DNA of 64,000 nucleotides from Streptomyces sp. NBC_00775 (GCF_036347135.1 NZ_CP108938.1:5580001-5644000); one strand, 5' to 3'; shown: positions 14,358 through 23,448, numbered from the stretch's first letter. Notes: a model not told the origin generated them from the sequence alone. Program-made: numbers and translations.

Positions 14358-16657
14358 CCACTCAGCCCGATACGGATACGAGCCTTCCGGGGGGCGCGAG
14401 CCCCTCCGGGGGAGCCAGTCCCTCCGCGGAAGCCAGTCCCTTCTGGGGGCCTCCCACGTCGACGGCTCTGCAGGAGCCGGTCGTGCCCGCCGCCGTGGCC
14501 CCGGTCCCGGCGCCCGGCTCCGGTGAGCCCAAGCAGCCCCTCCCGCGCCGCTTCTGGCGCGGCCGGCCCGAGGACCCGCGCTGGGTGCGCCCCGCCTTCC
14601 TCGGCCTGCTGCTCGCCACCGCGGTGCTGTACCTGTACAACCTGAGCGCCTCCGGGTACGCCAACTCGTTCTACTCGGCGGCCGTGCAGGCCGGCAGTCA
14701 GAGCTGGAAGGCGATGTTCTTCGGCTCGCTCGACTCGGCCAACGCCATCACCGTCGACAAGCCCCCGGCCTCGCTGTGGCCGATGGCCCTGTCGGTGCGG
14801 ATCTTCGGCCTCAGCTCGTGGGCGATCCTCGTCCCCGAGGTGCTCATGGGCGTGGCCACGGTCGGCGTCCTGTACGCGGCCGTCCGGCGCCGCTTCAGCC
14901 CCGCGGCCGGTCTGATCGCGGGCGCGGTGCTCGCGCTCACCCCCGTCGCCGCGCTGATGTTCCGGTTCAACAACCCGGACGCGATGCTCGCGCTGCTGAT
15001 GACCGTCACGGTCTACTGCGTGATCCGCGGCCTGGAGGACGGCCGTTCGAAGTGGCTGGTCTGGGCGGGTGTCGCGGTCGGCTTCGCCTTCCTCGCGAAG
15101 ACCCTCCAGGCCTTCCTGATCCTTCCGCCGCTCGCCGTGCTGTACGCGGTCTGCGCGCCGGTGAAGCTGAAGAAGCGGTTCGCCCAGCTGGGCCTCTCGG
15201 CCGTCGCGATGGTCGTCTCCGGCGGCTGGTGGGTCGCGATCGTGGAGCTGTGGCCCGCGTCCTCCCGCCCGTACATCGGCGGCTCGCAGAACAACTCCTT
15301 CCTTGAGCTGACCTTCGGCTACAACGGCCTCGGCCGCATCAACGGCGACGAGACCGGCAGCGTCGGCGGCGGTGGCGGCGCCGGTGGCACCGGCCAGTGG
15401 GGCGAGACCGGCTGGAACCGGATGTTCAACTCCGAGATCGGCAGCCAGATCGCGTGGCTGCTCCCGGCCGCGCTGATCCTGCTCGTGGCGGGCCTCGTGC
15501 TCACGCGGAAGGCCAAGCGGACCGACCTGGCCCGCGGTTCGTTCCTCGCCTGGGGCGGCGCGCTGCTGATGACCATGGTCGTCTTCAGCTACATGGCCGG
15601 CATCTTCCACCAGTACTACACGGTGGCGCTGGCCCCCTACATCGCCGCCGTCGTCGGCATGGGCGCGACGGTCCTGTGGGAGGAGCGGAGCAGGATCTGG
15701 GCGTCGCTCACCCTCGCGGGCGCGGTCACCGCCACCGCGGCCTGGGGTTACGTCCTGCTCAACCGCACCTCCGACTACCTGCCCTGGCTGAAGTGGCTCG
15801 TCCTCATCGGCGGTCTGGTCGGCGCGCTCGGCCTGATCTTCGCGGCCAGGCTGGGGCGTCAGCTGGCGCTCGCGGCGGTCGGGCTGAGCTTCGTGGCCTC
15901 GGTCGCGGGCCCGACGGCGTACACCCTTTCCACCGTGAACACCGGGCACACCGGGTCCATCGTCACGGCCGGTCCGTCCGGGGCGAGCATGATGGGCGGC
16001 GGAGGCGGTCCTGGCGGCGGTGGCGCCGGCGGCCGTGGTGGGTTCGGCGGCGGTATGCCGGGCCAGAACGGCACCACCCAGAACGGCAACGGCAACGCCC
16101 AGCAGGGTGGCGGCATGGGGCAGCCTCCGACCGGCGGCACCGGTGGTACCGGTGGCACGGGCGGCTTCCCCGGTCAGAACCAGCAGGGCAACGGCACCAC
16201 CCAGAACGGCCAGCAGGGCGGCCCCGGCGGCCAGACCGGCGAGGGCGGCATGGGCGGAGGAGGCGGCGTCGGCGGTCTGCTCAACGGCGCGACCGTCACC
16301 TCCGAGGCCAAGAGCCTGCTGTCGAAGAACGCGGACGACTACACCTGGGCGGCGGCGGCCATCGGTTCCCAGAACTCCGCGAGCTACCAGCTCGCCACCG
16401 GCAAGCCCGTGATGGCGATCGGCGGCTTCAACGGCACGGACCCGTCTCCGACGCTGGCCCAGTTCAAGAAGTACGTGGCGGACGGCAAGATCCACTACTT
16501 CATCTCCAGCGGTTCGGGCGGCGGCATGGGCGGCAGCAGCAGCGGTACGTCGTCGCAGATCAGCTCGTGGGTGACGGCCAACTTCAAGAAGGTGACCGTG
16601 GGTTCGGCCACGTTCTACGACCTGACGCAGGCGGCGAGCAGCAGCTCCAGCAGCTGA
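14354..16657 (+). CDS. GT39-type (PMT_2/ArnT-like) glycosyltransferase, 767 aa
   Basis: This large polytopic membrane transferase uses lipid-linked sugars. After a Pro/Ser-rich cytoplasmic leader come about 11-12 hydrophobic helices. The first extracytoplasmic loop holds the motif SLDSANAITVDKPPASLWPM, with the aspartates typical of the family. Residues about 530-635 are almost pure Gly/Gln/Asn low complexity. A soluble C-terminal domain follows (about 640-755: AKSLLSKNADDYTWAAAAIG, IGGFNGTDPSPTLAQFKKYV). It is last in the operon and followed by a strong terminator. The acceptor, whether protein or cell-wall polymer, is unknown. Confidence 0.9.
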   Translation: MTTQPDTDTSLPGGASPSGGASPSAEASPFWGPPTSTALQEPVVPAAVAPVPAPGSGEPKQPLPRRFWRGRPEDPRWVRPAFLGLLLATAVLYLYNLSASGYANSFYSAAVQAGSQSWKAMFFGSLDSANAITVDKPPASLWPMALSVRIFGLSSWAILVPEVLMGVATVGVLYAAVRRRFSPAAGLIAGAVLALTPVAALMFRFNNPDAMLALLMTVTVYCVIRGLEDGRSKWLVWAGVAVGFAFLAKTLQAFLILPPLAVLYAVCAPVKLKKRFAQLGLSAVAMVVSGGWWVAIVELWPASSRPYIGGSQNNSFLELTFGYNGLGRINGDETGSVGGGGGAGGTGQWGETGWNRMFNSEIGSQIAWLLPAALILLVAGLVLTRKAKRTDLARGSFLAWGGALLMTMVVFSYMAGIFHQYYTVALAPYIAAVVGMGATVLWEERSRIWASLTLAGAVTATAAWGYVLLNRTSDYLPWLKWLVLIGGLVGALGLIFAARLGRQLALAAVGLSFVASVAGPTAYTLSTVNTGHTGSIVTAGPSGASMMGGGGGPGGGGAGGRGGFGGGMPGQNGTTQNGNGNAQQGGGMGQPPTGGTGGTGGTGGFPGQNQQGNGTTQNGQQGGPGGQTGEGGMGGGGGVGGLLNGATVTSEAKSLLSKNADDYTWAAAAIGSQNSASYQLATGKPVMAIGGFNGTDPSPTLAQFKKYVADGKIHYFISSGSGGGMGGSSSGTSSQISSWVTANFKKVTVGSATFYDLTQAASSSSSS

Positions 16658-16675
16658 CGGTTCCTTTCGCAGGGT

Positions 16676-16705
16676 GATGGCCCGGAGCGTTTGCTCCGGG
16701 CCATC
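16676..16705 (+). terminator. Terminator of the two-component/glycosyltransferase operon
   Basis: A perfect 13-bp stem (16676-16688 with 16693-16705) closes a GTTT loop. Confidence 0.85.
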
Positions 16706-16734
16706 GGTCTGTCCGGGGGGTCGCGATACTTTCT

Positions 16735-16768
16735 TGTACGGCGTATGGGAACTGTTCTACGGTGTACA
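16735..16768 (+). promoter_or_regulatory. Promoter overlapped by a palindromic (TetR-type) operator
   Basis: TGTACGGCGTA (16735-16745) is an inverted repeat, 9 of 11 matching, of TACGGTGTACA (16758-16768). The same bases supply a -35-like TTGTAC and a -10 TACGGT at 18-bp spacing. The -10 box ends 7 bases before ATG 16771, so the transcript is probably leaderless. The downstream TetR gene is the likely repressor. Confidence 0.6.
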
Positions 16769-16770
16769 GC

Positions 16771-18303
16771 ATGTCAAGTACGCCGACACCCCAGACCCCC
16801 CAAACCTCCCAAGGCCCCGAAGGCCCCCTTGCCCCCCAAGGGCACCCCCAGCGCTGGCTGATCCTCGGTGTCATCTGTCTCGCGCAGCTCACCGTGCTGC
16901 TCGACAACACCGTGCTGAACGTCGCGATCCCCTCCCTCACCCGGGAGTTGGACGCGTCCACCTCGGACATCCAGTGGATGATCAACGCGTACTCGCTGGT
17001 GCAGTCCGGGCTGCTGCTCACCGCGGGCAGCGCGGCCGACCGTTACGGGCGCAAGAAGATGCTGGTGGCAGGGCTGGTGCTGTTCGGGATCGGGTCACTG
17101 GTGGCCGGACTCGCGGACTCCACCGGGCAGTTGATCGCCGCGCGGGCGGGGATGGGGGTGGGGGGTGCCCTGCTGCTCACCACCACGCTCGCCGTGGCCA
17201 TGCAGATCTTCACGCCCGACGAACACCCGAAGGCCATCGGTATCTGGAGTGCCGTGAACGCACTCGGGTTCGCGGCCGGACCGCTCCTCGGCGGCTTCGT
17301 GCTGAACCACTTCTGGTGGGGGGCGATCTTCCTCGTCAATCTGCCGGTGGCGGCGCTGGGGCTCGTCGCGGTGGTGGCGCTCGTACCCGAGTCGCAAAAT
17401 CCGCGGGGTGACCGGCCCGACCTGCTGGGCGCGCTGCTCTCCACCGTCGGTATGACCGCGCTCGTGTACGCGATCATCTCGGGGCCCGGGCATGGGTGGG
17501 CCTCGGGGCGGGTGCTGGTCACGGCGGGGGTGGCTGTGGCGGTGCTCGGTGTGTTCGCGTACTGGGAGAGCCGGATTCCGTATCCGATGCTCGATCTGCA
17601 CTTCTTCCGGGACCGGCGGTTCACGGGGGCCGTCGCGGGAGCGGTGCTCATCACCTTCGGGATGGGGGGTGCGTTGTTCCTGCTGACGCAGCATCTCCAA
17701 TTCGTCCTGGGATACGGGCCGTTGGAGGCCGGGCTGCGGACCGCGCCGCTCGCCCTGTCGGTCGTCGCCCTGAACTTCTCCGGCCTGTCCGCGAAGTGGA
17801 CGACGAAGCTCGGGACACCGGTGTCGATCGCGCTCGGCATGGTGCTGATGTCGGCGGGGCTGGTGTCCATCGCGACGCTCGCCGCGCACGGGTACGGCGG
17901 CACCCTGCTCGGGCTGCTGCTCATCGGCGCGGGGTGTGCCGTGGCCAACCCCGCCATGGCGCACGCCATCATGAGCGCGATTCCCCGGGAGAAGGCGGGC
18001 GTCGGCGCGGGCATCAACGGCACGCTCGCCGAGTTCGGCAACGGACTGGGGGTGGCCGTGCTCGGCGCGGTCCTCAACTCGCGGTTCGCGGCGCTGATCC
18101 CGGTGGCGGCGAGTTCGTTGCCGGCGGCGCTCGGCTCGGCGCGGTCGGCGCAGGAGCGGGGGCGGATCACGGACGCGTTCTCGTCGGGGCTGGAGACCAG
18201 TCAGTTGGTGGGTGCGCTCGCCGTGCTTCTCGGTGGACTCCTGGCGGCGGCGTTGCTGCGGCGGGCGGAGAGGGCAGACTCCGCGGTGGCGGTTTCCGCG
18301 TAG
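16771..18303 (+). CDS. DHA2-type MFS drug exporter, 510 aa
   Basis: ATG 16771 is preferred over the in-frame GTG 16762 because a TACGGT box ends 7 bases before it. The protein has the motifs of 14-helix EmrB/QacA exporters: LDNTVLNVAIPSLTREL in TM1 (motif D1), DRYGRKKMLVAGLVLFGIGS (motif A), and GPLLGGFVLNHFWWGAIFLVN (motif C region). The N-terminal 25 residues are Pro/Gln-rich. The TetR gene 80 bases downstream is probably co-transcribed and represses the operon. The substrate is unknown. Confidence 0.92.
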   Translation: MSSTPTPQTPQTSQGPEGPLAPQGHPQRWLILGVICLAQLTVLLDNTVLNVAIPSLTRELDASTSDIQWMINAYSLVQSGLLLTAGSAADRYGRKKMLVAGLVLFGIGSLVAGLADSTGQLIAARAGMGVGGALLLTTTLAVAMQIFTPDEHPKAIGIWSAVNALGFAAGPLLGGFVLNHFWWGAIFLVNLPVAALGLVAVVALVPESQNPRGDRPDLLGALLSTVGMTALVYAIISGPGHGWASGRVLVTAGVAVAVLGVFAYWESRIPYPMLDLHFFRDRRFTGAVAGAVLITFGMGGALFLLTQHLQFVLGYGPLEAGLRTAPLALSVVALNFSGLSAKWTTKLGTPVSIALGMVLMSAGLVSIATLAAHGYGGTLLGLLLIGAGCAVANPAMAHAIMSAIPREKAGVGAGINGTLAEFGNGLGVAVLGAVLNSRFAALIPVAASSLPAALGSARSAQERGRITDAFSSGLETSQLVGALAVLLGGLLAAALLRRAERADSAVAVSA

Positions 18304-18383
18304 CGCCCGCTTAGCATCATCAAGGAAGGCGGACCGGGGGATTCCGGGCCGCGCCGCAGTCCGAGTTCCTAGGAAGGTGCGCC

Positions 18384-19157
18384 ATGGTGAGGGCAGCCGA
18401 CCGGGCCAAGCGTCCGGCGCGGACCAGTGTCTGGCTGGAGGGCAAGGCCCCCCGGGGCGGTGCGGCTCGGGGCGGTGGGCAGCCGTCGGGGCTCGACCGG
18501 GAGCGGATCACCGAGGTCACAGTGCGGTCGCTGGACGCGGAGGGGTTGGCGAAGTTCTCCATGCGCCGGCTGGCCGCCGAGCTGAACGTCACCGCGATGT
18601 CCGTGTACTGGTACGTCGACACCAAGGACGACCTGCTCGAACTCGCCCTCGACGCGGTGTTCGGTGAACTGGAGCTGCCGGACCCGGAGTCGGGGGAGGA
18701 CTGGCGCGATCAGCTGCGCGCGCTGGCCACCGGGTACCGGGCGCTGTTGGTGCGCCACCCCTGGGTGTCGCCGCTCATCGGCAACTTCCTGAACATCGGG
18801 CCGCACTCCATGGCGTTCTCGCTCTGCGTGCAGCAGGTGGTCCGCAACACGGGGTTGCCGCCGTACGGGCAGATGGGTGCGCTGTCGGCGGTGTTCCAGT
18901 TCGTGTACGGCTTCGGCACGATCGAGGGGCACTTCGTGCAGCGTTGCGCCTCGGCGGGGATGTCCCAGGACGAGTACTTCCGCCAGGCCATGAGCACCAT
19001 CAGCGAACAGCCGCAGTTCGCGGCGAACTTCGAGAGTGCGGCGGATCTGATGGAGGCGCGTGGGGGTGACACGGTCGAGGAGATGCGAGAGCGGGACTTC
19101 GGCTTCGCCCTGGAGATGCTGATCGCCGGCATCGAGACGATGGTGGCGCGCGGCTGA
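18384..19157 (+). CDS. TetR-family repressor, 257 aa
   Basis: The start ATG 18384 follows AGGAAGG. After a basic leader of about 35 residues the DNA-binding domain reads ITEVTVRSLDAEGLAKFSMR, then RLAAELNVTAMSVYWYVDTK and DDLLELALDAVF. The C-terminal ligand domain (about 95-255) is of the TetR_C type seen in drug-exporter repressors. It is placed directly after the MFS gene and likely binds the palindrome at 16735-16768. Confidence 0.92.
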   Translation: MVRAADRAKRPARTSVWLEGKAPRGGAARGGGQPSGLDRERITEVTVRSLDAEGLAKFSMRRLAAELNVTAMSVYWYVDTKDDLLELALDAVFGELELPDPESGEDWRDQLRALATGYRALLVRHPWVSPLIGNFLNIGPHSMAFSLCVQQVVRNTGLPPYGQMGALSAVFQFVYGFGTIEGHFVQRCASAGMSQDEYFRQAMSTISEQPQFAANFESAADLMEARGGDTVEEMRERDFGFALEMLIAGIETMVARG

Positions 19158-19226
19158 GGGTCCCTGCGGGTCCCTGCGGGTGCGTGGGGCGCCAAAAAGT
19201 CGTCTGCGGGCCGGTGGGGGCTGGCC

Positions 19227-19297
19227 GCGCAGTTCCCCGCGCCCCTAACGGCTCGGGGCTGCGCCCCGTCGCCGTTTAGGGGCGCGGGGAACTGCGC
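19227..19297. repeat. Long GC-rich hairpin, dispersed Streptomyces repeat type
   Basis: The 22-base arms 19227-19248 and 19276-19297 are perfect inverted repeats containing GGGGCGCGGGGAACTGCGC. The right arm recurs at 35680-35701. The spacer forms an additional small stem. It lies between the convergent TetR and PPOX genes and may terminate both. Confidence 0.7.
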
Positions 19298-19345
19298 AAT
19301 CTTTTGGCCCAGCCCCCACCCACCCGCACCCGACACACAGCGAAC

Positions 19346-19402
19346 GGGGTCGAAGGGGCGGAGCCCCTGGAGGATGGGACGGGTAGGGGCGGCGGGGGCG
19401 AG
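19346..19402. repeat. 57-bp exact repeat, copy 1
   Basis: This segment is identical to 35741-35797. It contains a small GGGGC-GGA-GCCCC hairpin. In both places it sits about 45-50 bases after a copy of the GGGGCGCGGGGAACTGCGC arm and just before a convergent gene end. Confidence 0.75.
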
Positions 19403-19409
19403 AATCCCC

Positions 19410-19880
19410 CTAGGGCTGGGGGGCCAGGTGGGCCGGGAAGCCGCCGGTGGCGACCGGGCCCCAGCGGTCGGGGGTGACGCGGATGATGGACTTGCCCTGC
19501 TTGAGCATCGCCGCGCGGTACTCGTCCCAGTCCGGATGCTCGCCCGCGATATTGCGGTAGTACTCGACCAGGGGTTCGACGGAGTCCGGCGCGTCGATGA
19601 CCTCGGCGGTGCCGTCGATCTGGACCCACGGCCCGTTCCACTCGTCGCTCAGGACGATCACGCTGACGCGCTCGTCCCGCTTGGCGTTGCGGGTCTTGGC
19701 GCGCTCGGGATAGGTCGAGACGACGATGCGGCCGGAGTCGTCGACCCCGCAGGCCAGGGGCGAGCCCTGAGGGCTCCCGTCGGCCCGGCGGGTGAGGAGG
19801 ATGGCGCGGTGGCGGGGGCGTACGAAGTCGAGCAGTTCGTCGCGGGAGACAGAGGTGTTCGTCGCGATGTTCGGTGCCAT
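19410..19880 (-). CDS. PPOX-class (pyridoxamine 5'-phosphate oxidase-like) F420/FMN oxidoreductase, 156 aa
   Basis: The split-barrel flavoprotein starts at ATG 19880. It contains RPRHRAILLTRRADGSPQGS, then IVVSTYPERAKTRNAKRDER and VQIDGTAEVID, typical of actinobacterial PPOX enzymes that bind F420 or FMN through the RRADGSP and KTRN segments. TAGGCT lies 7 bases before the ATG and no ribosome binding site is present, so translation is probably leaderless. The substrate is unknown. Confidence 0.88.
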   Translation of the reverse strand: MAPNIATNTSVSRDELLDFVRPRHRAILLTRRADGSPQGSPLACGVDDSGRIVVSTYPERAKTRNAKRDERVSVIVLSDEWNGPWVQIDGTAEVIDAPDSVEPLVEYYRNIAGEHPDWDEYRAAMLKQGKSIIRVTPDRWGPVATGGFPAHLAPQP

Positions 19881-19887
19881 GGTCCGC

Positions 19888-19893
19888 AGCCTA
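19888..19893 (-). promoter_or_regulatory. -10 box of the PPOX gene (leaderless)
   Basis: TAGGCT on the minus strand ends 7 bases before the ATG at 19880. Confidence 0.5.
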
Positions 19894-19935
19894 CGGGCTG
19901 GACGGTGCTCCGGCCTGTCCCTGCCGTGCCTATGC

Positions 19936-20763
19936 CTATGCGAGTGCCTGGGGGAGCGATTCGCCCTGCACCGCCTGGATGTCCAGCTCCACCTTGAGCG
20001 TCGTACCGATCGCGGCGATGCCCGCCTGCACGACCTGGTTGTAGCGCATCGCGAAGTCCTCGCGGTGCAGTTCCGTCGTGGCGCGGAACGCGGCGCGGGT
20101 GCCACCCCAGGGGTCGGCTCCGGTGCCGAGGTAGGCGAGGTCCAGGTCGACCGGGCGTACGACGCCGTGCAGGGCCAGTTCGCCGTGGATGGTCCAGCGG
20201 TCGGAACCGGCGGGGGTCACGGCGGTCGAGGTATAGGTGATGTGCGGGTAGGTCTCGACGTCCAGGAAGTCCGGTGACCTCAGATGTCCGTCGCGCATCC
20301 CGTTGCCGGTGTCGATGGACGCGGCCTGAATCACCGCCTCCACGCGGGACTTGGTCACGTCGTCGGGGGCGATCTCGATCGTGCCCGAGAAGTCGGTGAA
20401 GCGGCCGTGCACGCTGGAGATGCCCAGGTGCTGGGCGACCGCGCCCACGGAGGAGTGGGCGGGGTCGATGGTCCACGGGCCGGGCGGCGGCAGTTCGGTG
20501 CCGCCCTGGCGGGCCAGGGTCACATTGCCGATCTCGGCGCGGCCGGCGGCGGTCACCAGGGCGCTGGACGCGGCGGGCGCGTACCCGACCGCCGTGACGA
20601 TCACGGTGTACGCGCCGGGCGCGAGGGCGGTCGTGTCGTGGACGGCTCCTTCGGCGTCCGCCTCGGCGCGCAGCACCTGGGCGCCCGTCATGTCGGTCAC
20701 CGTGACGACCGCGTGCGACACGGCCCATCCGTCCCGCGTACGAATCCGTGCGGTCAGTCCCAT
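19936..20763 (-). CDS. YceI-family lipid-binding protein with N-terminal carboxypeptidase-regulatory-like domain, 275 aa
   Basis: ATG 20763 was chosen because GGGAG lies 8 bases upstream. Residues about 1-88 form a beta-sandwich like CarboxypepD_reg/Cna-B domains: TRDGWAVSHAVVTVTDMTGA, then DTTALAPGAYTVIVTAVGYA. Residues about 95-270 are a YceI lipocalin-like domain: WTIDPAHSSVGAVAQHLGIS, VHGRFTDFSGTIEIAPDDV, TYTSTAVTPAG and LALHGVVRPVDLDL. YceI proteins bind isoprenoid lipids. There is no signal peptide, so it is cytoplasmic. It lies downstream of an MFS exporter that carries the same accessory domain type. Confidence 0.88.
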   Translation of the reverse strand: MGLTARIRTRDGWAVSHAVVTVTDMTGAQVLRAEADAEGAVHDTTALAPGAYTVIVTAVGYAPAASSALVTAAGRAEIGNVTLARQGGTELPPPGPWTIDPAHSSVGAVAQHLGISSVHGRFTDFSGTIEIAPDDVTKSRVEAVIQAASIDTGNGMRDGHLRSPDFLDVETYPHITYTSTAVTPAGSDRWTIHGELALHGVVRPVDLDLAYLGTGADPWGGTRAAFRATTELHREDFAMRYNQVVQAGIAAIGTTLKVELDIQAVQGESLPQALA

Positions 20764-20807
20764 CCCGTTTTCTCCCTGCAAGACACGAAAAATTGGTCGT
20801 AATGAAA

Positions 20808-20861
20808 CCGGCCCGTGGGGGGCGCACCTCCGCTCAGAGTGCGCGCTTCCCCACGGGCCGG
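20808..20861 (-). terminator. Terminator of the MarR-MFS operon
   Basis: A perfect 13-bp stem (20808-20820 with 20849-20861) encloses a second smaller stem GCGCAC/GTGCGC. It lies just after the MFS stop and before the YceI start. Confidence 0.8.
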
Positions 20862-20869
20862 GGCTCGAA

Positions 20870-23407
20870 CTACTCGCCGGGGTGGGCGAGTTCGATGTGG
20901 TGGTCGTCGACGCCGCGGCCGGAGACCGTCAGTGCCGTGGCCACCGGCGGGTAGCCGGTCGCGATGACGGTGTACTCGCCGCCGTCCAGGTCGGTGAAGG
21001 CGTACGCGCCGTCCGTGCCCGTCCTGGCCGTGCCGACCACGTTGCCCGCCGCGTCGACCAGCGTGACCCGGGCGTCGGCCAGGGGCCCGCCGGGCGCCTG
21101 TACGACACCCTGGAGCTGGGCGCCCGAGTCGAGTTCGACCTCGATCCGGGTGACCCCGGCGCCGCCGACCTCGACGGGCAGGGCCCGCGGCCGGTGACCC
21201 GCGGCGTTCACCGCGACCGTCACGACACCCGGCACCAGCTCGGCGAAGGTGAACTCGCCCTGCTCACCGGTGGTCCCGGTGGCCAGCACATCACCGCGTA
21301 CGTCGGTCACGATGACCATGGCGTCCTTGACCGCCGTACCGCCGTCGGCGGCCCGCACGACACCGCTCAGCCCGCTCGTGCCGCTCAGCAGGATGTCGTA
21401 CGCGACCGGCTCGTCGTTGACGACGATCGTCGAGGCCTGCGGCTGGAAGCCGTCGGCGGAGGCGATCAGGACGTAACTGCCCACGCCGGGCGCGTCCAGG
21501 GCGTAGGAGCCGTCGGCCTGGGCGACCGAACGGCCCAGCTGCCGTCCCGCGAGCGAGATCAGCGTGACCGCGGCCTGCGGCACGGGCGCGCTCTCGGCGC
21601 CGCGGACGTAACCGCGTACGGGAACGCCACTGGAGGCGGGCAACGGGGTGGTCTCCTTCGTTGCCGTGGCGACGGCGGACAGTCGCTGCGTGCCCTCGGG
21701 GCCGGCTTCGGTCTCCGCGACGGCCCAGCTCGGGACCTTCTCCTCGGCGACGGGAGTTCCGGCGGCGGGAGCCCCGGCGGTGGAAGTCTCCGCCGGTGTT
21801 TCCGTCTTGGCGTCCGCTGCCTGGGCCAGTGCGCCCGACGTCCGCAGCGGGACCTCCTTGATGAACAGCACGATGAAGAAGGCGATCAGCGCCATGCCCG
21901 CGGCGATCAGGAAGACGTCCGCGATGCCGTGGCCGTACGCGCTCTCCATGACGGTGCGCAGCGGCGCGGGGAGCTTGTCCATGTCCGGGATGGAGCTGGT
22001 GGAGCTGGAACCGGAGGCCAGGGAGGCGTACTTGGGGCCGAGGTCGGTCAGACCGTCCTTGACGTAGTCGGTGATCCGGTTGGCCATGATCGCGCCGAGC
22101 GCGGAGACGCCCATCGCACCGCCGAGGGAACGGAAGAACGTCACCGTGGAGCTGGCCGAGCCGAGGTCGGCCGGGGCCACCTGGTTCTGCGTGGACAGCA
22201 CCAGGTTCTGCATCATCATGCCGACACCGAGGCCCAGCAGCGCCATGAAGATCGCGATGTGCCAGTAGGTCGTGTCGTAGCGGATCGTGCCGAGGAGGCC
22301 GAGGCCCGAGGTCACCAGGACGCCGCCCGCGACCAGCCAGTACTTCCACCGGCCGGTCTTGGTGATGATCTGGCCGGAGACCGTGGAGGCGACGAACAGG
22401 CCGGCGATCATCGGGATGGTCATGACGCCCGACATCGTCGGGGACTTGTCACGGGCCAGCTGGAAGTACTGGCTGAAGAAGACCGTGCCGGAGAACATCG
22501 CGACACCCACGAAGAGCGACGCGAGGGAGGAGAGGGTGATGGTGCGGTTTCGGAACAGCCGCAGCGGGATGATCGGCTCGCTCGCCCTGGACTCGACCAG
22601 CACGAAGATCAGGCCGAGCAGGATCGAGCCGCCCACCATCGCGTACGTCTGCCACGACACCCAGTCGTACTTGTCACCGGCGAAGGTGACCCAGAGCAGC
22701 AGCAGCGAGACCGCGGCGGAGATGAAGAACGCGCCGCCCCAGTCGACCTTCACGTCCCGCTTCACGACGGGCAGGTGCAGGGTCTTCTGCAGCACGATCA
22801 GCGCGATGATCGCGAACGGCACACCGACGTAGAAGCACCAGCGCCAGCCGAGCCACGAGGTGTCGGTGATGACACCGCCGAGCAGCGGACCGCCGACGGT
22901 TGCGACGGCGAAGGTCGCGCCGAGGTAGCCGGAGTACCGCCCGCGCTCGCGCGGGGAGATCATCGCGGCCATGACGATCTGGGCGAGGGCGGACAGGCCG
23001 CCGACACCGATGCCCTGGACGACACGGCACGCGATCAGCATGCCCGCGTTCTGGGACAGACCCGCGACCACAGAGCCCAGAACATAAATGATCAGGGCTA
23101 TCTGGACGAGGGCCTTCTTGCTGTACAGGTCGGAGAGCTTGCCCCACAGCGGCGTGGTCGCGGTCATGGAGAGCAGCGCGGCCGTGACGACCCAGGTGTA
23201 GGCGGACTGGCCGCCGCCGAGGTCGCCGATGATGTGGGGGAGTGCGTTGGAGACGATCGTCGACGACAGGATCGCGACGAACATGCCGAGCAACAGCCCG
23301 GAGAGCGCCTCCATGATCTGCCGGTGCGTCATCGGAGCGTCGCCGCTCGTGGCGCCTCCGTGCTTGGCGTGAGAGCCCCGCACACCGGCTGGTGTGGTCG
23401 TTGCCAT
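20870..23407 (-). CDS. DHA2-type MFS exporter with three C-terminal carboxypeptidase-regulatory-like domains, 845 aa
   Basis: Residues about 25-545 are a complete 14-helix EmrB/QacA exporter: LSSTIVSNALPHIIGDLGGG, then WGKLSDLYSKKALVQIAL and RVVQGIGVGGLSALAQIVMA. A Pro/Ala/Glu/Thr-rich linker (about 545-610) is followed by three Cna-B/CarboxypepD_reg-like beta-sandwiches of about 80 residues each, with the recurring pattern ADGSYALDAPGVGSYVLIAS / EQGEFTFAELVPGVVTVAV / TDGAYAFTDLDGGEYTVIAT. Typical DHA2 exporters have about 500 residues. Fourteen helices put the C-terminus in the cytoplasm, which is unusual for these domains. The gene follows the MarR gene by 41 bases. Confidence 0.9.
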   Translation of the reverse strand: MATTTPAGVRGSHAKHGGATSGDAPMTHRQIMEALSGLLLGMFVAILSSTIVSNALPHIIGDLGGGQSAYTWVVTAALLSMTATTPLWGKLSDLYSKKALVQIALIIYVLGSVVAGLSQNAGMLIACRVVQGIGVGGLSALAQIVMAAMISPRERGRYSGYLGATFAVATVGGPLLGGVITDTSWLGWRWCFYVGVPFAIIALIVLQKTLHLPVVKRDVKVDWGGAFFISAAVSLLLLWVTFAGDKYDWVSWQTYAMVGGSILLGLIFVLVESRASEPIIPLRLFRNRTITLSSLASLFVGVAMFSGTVFFSQYFQLARDKSPTMSGVMTIPMIAGLFVASTVSGQIITKTGRWKYWLVAGGVLVTSGLGLLGTIRYDTTYWHIAIFMALLGLGVGMMMQNLVLSTQNQVAPADLGSASSTVTFFRSLGGAMGVSALGAIMANRITDYVKDGLTDLGPKYASLASGSSSTSSIPDMDKLPAPLRTVMESAYGHGIADVFLIAAGMALIAFFIVLFIKEVPLRTSGALAQAADAKTETPAETSTAGAPAAGTPVAEEKVPSWAVAETEAGPEGTQRLSAVATATKETTPLPASSGVPVRGYVRGAESAPVPQAAVTLISLAGRQLGRSVAQADGSYALDAPGVGSYVLIASADGFQPQASTIVVNDEPVAYDILLSGTSGLSGVVRAADGGTAVKDAMVIVTDVRGDVLATGTTGEQGEFTFAELVPGVVTVAVNAAGHRPRALPVEVGGAGVTRIEVELDSGAQLQGVVQAPGGPLADARVTLVDAAGNVVGTARTGTDGAYAFTDLDGGEYTVIATGYPPVATALTVSGRGVDDHHIELAHPGE

Positions 23408-23448
23408 GGGCTTCCTTTTCTTACGTACTTACGCGGGTGTACGGGTGG

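Noticed and set aside
14333..16495. 720-codon minus-strand frame
   Set aside because: Shadow of the GT39 gene. It is rich in Arg/Ala/Gly without recognisable motifs.
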